A DNA stretch of 22,469 nt from NCBI GenBank assembly GCA_030141605.1, contig JAQGDQ010001883.1:1-22469 (forward strand), written 5' to 3'. This stretch comes from Tubiluchus corallicola (taxonomy: Eukaryota > Priapulida > Priapulimorpha > Priapulimorphida > Tubiluchidae). Below are positions 17,591 through 22,469 of the stretch, piece after piece. How positions within the stretch are numbered: the first letter of the stretch is position 1; every line of letters begins with the position of its first letter. A program made the translations under genes and the position numbers. The notes below the pieces were generated by a model. The model was not told the DNA's origin and searched no databases. It was given only the letters and a program-made list of their open reading frames with translations.

Positions 17591-18294
17591 ATTATATTTT
17601 TCAAAACAAAGAAAATATGCAATTTTTTATTGATAATAAGATCATAACAGATAAATATAAGATAATACCAGGGTCTGGAGTGAACCTTACTGAATATGGT
17701 TTTGAGAAATATCCTAAAAATAGGAGTATAGTGAAATTTCTTTTTATAGGAAGAGTAATGGAAGCAAAAGGAATAGAGGAATTAGTAGAAGCTGCGAATA
17801 TAATAAAAGAGAAATATGATTTTGTTCAATTCGATGCAATTGGATTTGTGGAAAAAGAATATGAAGAAAAAGCATTAAAATTGAAAAAAAGAGAAATAAT
17901 TAAATTTCATGGATTAGTTAGCAATGTAAAAGATTATATAAAAGAGTGCGATGCTATAATTCATCCTTCTTATCATGAAGGAATGGCAAATGTATTACTG
18001 GAGGCAGCCTCTATAGGGAGACCGATACTGGCTTCAAGTATACCTGGATGTAAAGAAACTTTTGATAATGAAATTAGTGGTTTTGGGTTTGAACCTAAAA
18101 ATGTAAAAAAATTATGTGATGTAATTGAAAAATTTCTGAATTTAAGCTATGAAAAAAGAAAAATAATGGGATTAGCCGGAAGAAAAAAAATGGAAAAAGA
18201 ATTTGATAGAAGTATAGTAATAACAGAGTATATGAAAGCAATTAATAATATTTTATTAAGGGGGAAGCAAAATAAGTCTATTTCAAGTGATTAA
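17587..18294 (+). CDS. GT4-family glycosyltransferase, N-terminus missing
   Basis: This is the C-terminal part of a GT-B fold, GT4 (group 1) glycosyltransferase, a cytoplasmic or membrane-associated enzyme that adds a sugar from a nucleotide donor to a lipid-linked polysaccharide intermediate. QNKENMQFF and IPGSGVNLTEY are typical of the linker; FLFIGRVMEAKGIEELVEAA begins the donor-binding domain. The donor-site E-x7-E pair is E131 and E139 in EGMANVLLE, followed by ASIGRPILASSIPGC. About 235 codons remain of a usual 370-390, so some 140 residues are lost at the junction; GTG at 17,587 is just the first possible start codon, not a real start. The end overlaps the next gene. Substrate cannot be read from sequence. 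Confidence 0.88.
   Translation: MDYIFQNKENMQFFIDNKIITDKYKIIPGSGVNLTEYGFEKYPKNRSIVKFLFIGRVMEAKGIEELVEAANIIKEKYDFVQFDAIGFVEKEYEEKALKLKKREIIKFHGLVSNVKDYIKECDAIIHPSYHEGMANVLLEAASIGRPILASSIPGCKETFDNEISGFGFEPKNVKKLCDVIEKFLNLSYEKRKIMGLAGRKKMEKEFDRSIVITEYMKAINNILLRGKQNKSISSD
18258..18264 (+). promoter_or_regulatory. Shine-Dalgarno of the dehydrogenase; suggests an ATA start
   Basis: AAGGGGG lies 7 nt before ATA at 18,272. The frame from that ATA reads xSLFQVIKNREEKISIIGFG, matching the usual leader length of this family, while the first standard start, GTG at 18,287, is 22 nt from the site. The ancestral start was probably ATG at 18,272. Confidence 0.5.
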
Positions 18295-19643
18295 AAATAG
18301 AGAGGAAAAAATTTCTATAATTGGATTTGGTTATTTAGGTATGCCTTTAGCTATATCTTTTGAAAAAGTTGCAGATGTTGTTGGTTTTGATATTTATAAA
18401 GAAAAAGTTGAATTGTATATTAATGGAATAGATGTAACAAAAGAGGTTGGAGACGAAGCTATAAAGAGTACCATGCGTATTTACTAGCGATGAAAACTTA
18501 AAAGATTCAAAATTTCATATTGTAGCAGTTCCAACTCCTATTAACCCAGATCATACCCCAGGCTTGAAACCTGTTGAATCTGCAAGTAAAACAGTAGGAA
18601 GAAATTTGGCAAAAGGTTCAATAGTTGTTTTTGAATCAACCGTTTATCTTGGAGTTACAGAGGAAATTTGTATTCCGGTCCTTGAAAAAGAGTCAGGAAT
18701 GAAATGTGGTGTTGATTTTAAAATAGGATATTCTCCAGAAAGGATTAACCCAGGTGATAAAACTCATAGATTAGAAAAAATTGTTAAGGTAGTGCCTAGA
18801 ATTGATGAGGAATCTCTTGACATTATATCTAAAGTTTATGAAATGGTGGTTGATGCTGGAGTCTATAAGGCAGAAACAATAAAAGTTGCTAAAACAGCTA
18901 AAGTTATTGAAAATTCTCAAAGAGATATAAATATTGCATTTATGAATGAGTTATCTATTATATTTAATAAAATGGGTATTGATACAAAAGCAGTTTTAGA
19001 AGCAGCAGGAACTAAGTGGAATTTCTTAAACTTTACTCCAGGTCTTGTTGGTGGACATTGTATAGGAGTTGATCCATACTACTTAACATACAAAGCAGAA
19101 GAGATGGGTTACTATTCTCAAATTATTCTATCAGGTAGAAAAATAAATGATGGTATGGGTAAATATGTAGCTGAAAATATAGTTAAGAATATGATAAAAG
19201 CTAATAAACAAATAAAAGGTTCAAAAGTAGCTATATTTGGAGTAACTTTCAAAGAAAACTGTCCAGATGTTAGAAATACAAAAGTAATAGATATTATAAA
19301 AGAATTAGAGGAGTACGGAATAAAGGTAAAAGTTATAGATCCAGTGGCAGATAGAGAGGATTTATTGTATGAATATGGAATAAAACCGTGTAATATAAAA
19401 GAAATAGAGAATATGGATGCAGCTATATTTGCAGTTCCTCATGAAGAATTTAAATCTATAGAACTAGATGATATTAAGAAAATGCTTACATATACAGAAA
19501 ATTCTTATAAAAATGTAGAAAATAAAGTTACTGCAGTATCTGAAGTAGATAATACACAAGTAAAATGTGTATTAATAGATGTAAAGGGTATGTTTAATAG
19601 AAAAGAAGCAGAGGCAATGAACTATTTATACTGGAGGCTATAA
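18272..19643 (+). pseudogene. UDP-N-acetylhexosamine 6-dehydrogenase (TviB/WbpO type), frameshifted as read
   Basis: An NAD-dependent nucleotide-sugar dehydrogenase that oxidises C6 of UDP-HexNAc to the uronic acid in two steps, in the cytoplasm. The N-terminal Rossmann motif is IIGFGYLGMPLA; then [40 protein letters not shown], the central helix [14 protein letters not shown] and the catalytic cysteine in [12 protein letters not shown] (Cys at 19,059-19,061). The C-terminal UDP-binding part has [16 protein letters not shown] and ends IDVKGMF..YLYWRL. The frame breaks between about 18,457 and 18,482: one frame reaches TAG at 18,485-18,487, while the family sequence resumes in the other frame at [19 protein letters not shown]. 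One extra base (or two missing) explains it. With the frame fixed the protein would be about 456 residues, somewhat longer than usual because of an insert near [11 protein letters not shown]. It could be a sequencing error or a real mutation. Confidence 0.88.
19633..19637 (+). promoter_or_regulatory. Shine-Dalgarno of the epimerase
   Basis: GGAGG within the last codons of the dehydrogenase, 8 nt before ATG 19,646. Supports this start and translational linkage of the two genes. Confidence 0.75.
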
Positions 19644-19645
19644 AC

Positions 19646-20620
19646 ATGGGGTATAAAAACATAAAATTTTTAAGAGGAACTAAGTTTTTAGTTACTGGTG
19701 CAGCAGGTTTTATAGGATCAAATTTGGTTGAAGCAATATTAAATTTAGGATATCAGGTAAAGGGACTAGATAATTTTTCAACTGGTAAGAGAGAAAATAT
19801 AGATTTATTTATAAATAACTCTAACTTTGAATTTATCGAAGGAGATATACGAAACTTAGATGATTGTATAAATGCTTGTGAAGGTGTAGATTTTGTTTTG
19901 CATCAAGCAGCTTGGGGGAGTGTTCCGAGAAGTATAGAGATGCCATTATTATATGAAGAAATAAATATTAGAGGTACTCTTAACATGATGGAAGCAGCTC
20001 ATAAAAATAATGTGAAGAAATTTGTTTATGCATCTAGCTCATCAGTGTATGGTGATGAACCAAACTTGCCAAAGAAGGAAGGAATAGAGGGAGACTTGCT
20101 CTCACCTTATGCTCTTACTAAGAGAGCAGATGAGGAATATGGTAAGTTATATACAAAGCTGTATGGACTTGATACTTATGGAATGCGTTATTTCAATGTA
20201 TTTGGAAGAAGACAAGATCCAAATGGAGCTTATGCTGCAGTTATTCCTAAATTTATTAAACAGCTTCTTAATAATGAACAACCAACTATAAATGGAGATG
20301 GAAAACAAAGTAGAGACTTTACATACATTGAAAATGTAATTGAAGCCAACCTAAAAGCATGCCAAGCATCTTCTGAAGTTGCTGGAAAAGCTTTTAACAT
20401 CGCGTATGGTGGTAGGGAATATCTAATAGATGTGTATAGTTCACTTTGTAAAGCTCTTGGCAAAAATATCATACCAATCTTTGGAGCAGATAGAAAAGGG
20501 GATATAAAGCATAGTAATGCTGATATAAATAAGGCAAAGGAGATGATAGCTTATGATCCAAGCTGGAGTTTTGAAAGAGGAATTGAATCTGCAATAGAAT
20601 GGTACAAGGAGAGCTTGTGA
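19646..20620 (+). CDS. wbpP: UDP-N-acetylglucosamine C4-epimerase, WbpP/TviC type
   Basis: A cytoplasmic extended short-chain dehydrogenase/reductase that interconverts UDP-GlcNAc and UDP-GalNAc (or their uronic acids) with bound NAD. Visible in order: the NAD-binding GAAGFIG (residues 18-24), DNFSTGKREN, EGDIRN, the loop HQAAWGSVPRS (usually ALGSVPRS in WbpP), the catalytic SSSSVYG (about 130-136) and Y155xxxK159, then YFNVFGRRQDPNGAYAAVIP and NGDGKQSRDFTYIEN, which are near-diagnostic of the WbpP subgroup rather than GalE. 324 residues, a normal length, with no frame problem. It begins 2 nt after the dehydrogenase stop and ends 1 nt before the next start. With the dehydrogenase it makes the UDP-GalNAcA branch. 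Whether it acts before or after oxidation differs between WbpP and TviC and cannot be told here. Confidence 0.93.
   Translation: MGYKNIKFLRGTKFLVTGAAGFIGSNLVEAILNLGYQVKGLDNFSTGKRENIDLFINNSNFEFIEGDIRNLDDCINACEGVDFVLHQAAWGSVPRSIEMPLLYEEINIRGTLNMMEAAHKNNVKKFVYASSSSVYGDEPNLPKKEGIEGDLLSPYALTKRADEEYGKLYTKLYGLDTYGMRYFNVFGRRQDPNGAYAAVIPKFIKQLLNNEQPTINGDGKQSRDFTYIENVIEANLKACQASSEVAGKAFNIAYGGREYLIDVYSSLCKALGKNIIPIFGADRKGDIKHSNADINKAKEMIAYDPSWSFERGIESAIEWYKESL
20605..20612 (+). promoter_or_regulatory. Shine-Dalgarno of the second glycosyltransferase
   Basis: AAGGAG inside the end of the epimerase gene, about 9 nt before ATG 20,622. The two genes are one base apart, so they are cotranscribed. Confidence 0.7.
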
Positions 20621-20621
20621 T

Positions 20622-21815
20622 ATGTCAAAAGGAACAGTAATATATATTGGAGGTTTTGAATTACCAGACAAAAATGCAGCAGCTCATAGAGTTCTTAGTA
20701 ATGGGAAAATATTAAGAGAACTCGAATATGATGTTGTATTTGTTTATATTGATAAGTCCTTAAAATTTAATTCTAAAATTTTTGTTACACAAGAAATACA
20801 GAGGTTTAGAAGTTATTGTAGATCGTACCCCAAAACTTATATAGAGTGGCTACATTATCTAACAAACATTGATTTCATAAAAACTTTGAAAGAGAAATAT
20901 AGTGATCTAAAAATGGTTATTGCATACAACTATCAAGCATTAGCATTATGGAGATTAAAAAAATATTGTACAAATAATAATGTAAAGCTTGTAGCTGATT
21001 GTACGGAATGGTATAGCACAAAAGGGAATAATTTATTATTTAAAATTGTAAAAGGCTTAGACTCTTTTATTAGGATGAGAATTGTTCAAAAACAATTAGA
21101 TGGATTGATTGTTATTAGCAAATATCTTGAAAACTATTACAGTGCATGTAAAAATGTTGTTAGGATTCCACCATTAGTAGATATCAATGAAAGTAAATGG
21201 AATGCTAATAATGTTAAAAACTATAAATTGAGTAAAAGCTGGAAGCTTATTTATTCAGGAAATCCCGGAAAAAATAAAGATAATATTAATTATATTATTG
21301 ATAGTCTCTATAAATTAGAAAACTTTAAAAATTATAAAGTAGATATTGTTGGAATAAGTAAAAAACAATTTTTAAAGAACTATCCAAAATATCATGAGAA
21401 AGTTATAATTTTAGATAAAAGAATTAATTTTGTTGGCAAGATTTCACACAAAGAAAGTTTAAAAAAATTAAAAAATGCGGACTATAGTATTTTCATCAGA
21501 GATAAGTCAAGACTTACTATGGCAGGATTTCCAACAAAATTTTCTGAAAGTGTTACTTGCTCAACCCCTGTTATTACAAATAATTTTAGTGATATTAGTG
21601 AGTATTTTATAGATAATTCCCTTGGTTTTTTTATTTCTGATAATTCTTTAGATAAACTGACAAAAATTTTAACAAATATTTTTGAAAAACCTAAAAATTA
21701 TAGAAATAATAAATTTAAAATAGATAGAGAAATATTTTATTATAAAAGATATAAAGACTTACTGAAGGAAATGCTTAGTAATATTTTCAATGAAGAAAAT
21801 AAGATAAAAAAATAA
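20622..21815 (+). CDS. Group 1 (GT4-like) glycosyltransferase
   Basis: A 397-residue GT-B fold sugar transferase, probably adding one residue of the surface-polysaccharide repeat at the inner face of the membrane. The N-terminus has IYIGGFELPDKNAAAHRVLSNGKIL, typical of a subgroup of capsule/O-antigen transferases; KLVADCTEWYS and LIVISKYLENYY lie in the acceptor half and interdomain region; WKLIYSGNPGKNKDNI opens the donor domain, followed by FVGKISHKESLKKLKNADYSIF and FPTKFSESVTCSTPVITN, which takes the place of the classical E-x7-E. No membrane segment is evident. It is directly after the epimerase with its own Shine-Dalgarno. Codon use is AT-extreme, like its neighbours. The sugar it transfers is unknown; GalNAcA is possible from context only. 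Confidence 0.87.
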   Translation: MSKGTVIYIGGFELPDKNAAAHRVLSNGKILRELEYDVVFVYIDKSLKFNSKIFVTQEIQRFRSYCRSYPKTYIEWLHYLTNIDFIKTLKEKYSDLKMVIAYNYQALALWRLKKYCTNNNVKLVADCTEWYSTKGNNLLFKIVKGLDSFIRMRIVQKQLDGLIVISKYLENYYSACKNVVRIPPLVDINESKWNANNVKNYKLSKSWKLIYSGNPGKNKDNINYIIDSLYKLENFKNYKVDIVGISKKQFLKNYPKYHEKVIILDKRINFVGKISHKESLKKLKNADYSIFIRDKSRLTMAGFPTKFSESVTCSTPVITNNFSDISEYFIDNSLGFFISDNSLDKLTKILTNIFEKPKNYRNNKFKIDREIFYYKRYKDLLKEMLSNIFNEENKIKK

Positions 21816-21818
21816 TAA

Positions 21819-22469
21819 ATTTATAGAAAGTGATAATAGTAAAAATATTAAAATAAGCTTATATGAGATGAAAAGTATGCTAGATAAAGATATACTTTGT
21901 TTTATGCGTTTTAAAATTTACATATTGTTTATTTTATACTATTTGGAAAAAATATTTATGGTGCTATATTTAAATTGAAATAATTTATTAACATTGTTTA
22001 GGAAGATACCAAGTTAATATCATAATAAAATTTATAGCAAGAGCATAAGAAAATATAAACTATAGAATTCTACATATATATTAAAAATTAGTGATTTAAG
22101 ATTATATTATTTGCAATAAAAATAAAATGAAAAAGTTAAAAACATGTATATATAATTATGCATTTTAATCACTATAAAAATAGATATCAGATATACGATA
22201 TATAACATTAAATGTAGAATGTTTTAATTATGTTTTGTGTAAGAGGCGAGTTAGGTAATTTAATTGAAAATGTTAACTAGACTTTATACGGAGGTCTAAG
22301 GGTATAATTTGTTAAATTCAAATTAAAATATCAAAGTAAGAAACAAATTGTGAAGGAAAGTTTTCACTAATACCTTATAATAGAAAATTATAAACAATAT
22401 TATATATATGCAAAAAAATGACAACTAAGGAATTAAAATATTTAGAATGAAATAGCTATTACTACAAAA
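21819..22469. other. AT-rich bacterial sequence without a recognisable gene
   Basis: 650 bases of extreme AT content with stops in all frames. No Shine-Dalgarno plus open frame, no clear terminator hairpin and no insertion-sequence ends are seen. TTATAATAGAAAATTATAA at 22,375-22,393 is a short palindrome with a -10-like TATAAT, but no convincing -35 partner. A decayed gene or the gap before another operon is possible. Confidence 0.5.

Noticed and set aside
18564-18566. Independent start (TTG) of a shorter dehydrogenase
   Set aside because: Family sequence ([19 protein letters not shown]) continues in frame upstream of this codon, so it is an internal Leu after a frameshift, not a start.
20109-20671. 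Small open frames on both strands within the epimerase region
   Set aside because: They overlap the well-supported epimerase gene in other frames and resemble nothing.

Overview
The window is two unrelated pieces of DNA joined near position 17578-17590. Bases 1 to about 17,577 come from an animal nuclear genome, probably an invertebrate. They hold seven exons, with GT-AG introns, of a class B1 (secretin-type) G-protein-coupled receptor of the calcitonin/DH31-receptor kind. The introns are unusually full of tandem repeats. Bases from about 17,590 to 22,469 are very AT-rich, intron-free bacterial DNA. They carry a tightly packed set of surface-polysaccharide genes with Shine-Dalgarno sites and gaps or overlaps of a few bases. 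Codon use fits a low-GC Firmicute or Fusobacterium-like organism, but I cannot name the species on either side.

Animal part: 1-3554 is repeat-dominated: CAGT microsatellite, a 160-bp unit x3, a 102-bp unit x3, then a composite array in which the 3' splice site and first half of receptor exon 1 are copied five times between GACT tracts. The exons are at 3555-3681, 7771-7924, 10379-10448, 12964-13027, 14597-14682, 15571-15703 and 17576-?. Their phases match at every join, and together they run from TM2 to the start of TM7. The introns hold an 83-bp satellite of YY1-like sites, a 121-bp satellite, pyrimidine and GA tracts, a 20-bp satellite containing TACTAAC, copies of a dispersed repeat, a tRNA-like SINE head, a fourfold copy of an exon-5 splice donor, and a 1.4-kb array of a 20-bp unit.

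Bacterial part: a 5'-truncated GT4 glycosyltransferase, a UDP-HexNAc 6-dehydrogenase (frameshifted as read), a WbpP-type UDP-GlcNAc 4-epimerase and a second glycosyltransferase. The dehydrogenase/epimerase pair is the standard route to UDP-N-acetylgalactosaminuronic acid, which the transferases would place in a capsule or O-antigen repeat. The last 650 bp hold no gene I can recognise.

The join lies in a nine-T run just after the splice acceptor of receptor exon 7, and neither gene is complete across it. An assembly or library chimera (contaminant or symbiont DNA) is the simplest explanation; real horizontal transfer would need junction-spanning reads. The most distinctive features native to the animal part are the tandem arrays that have captured splice signals: duplicated acceptor plus half exon, duplicated donor plus exon end, and a branch-point-like satellite.
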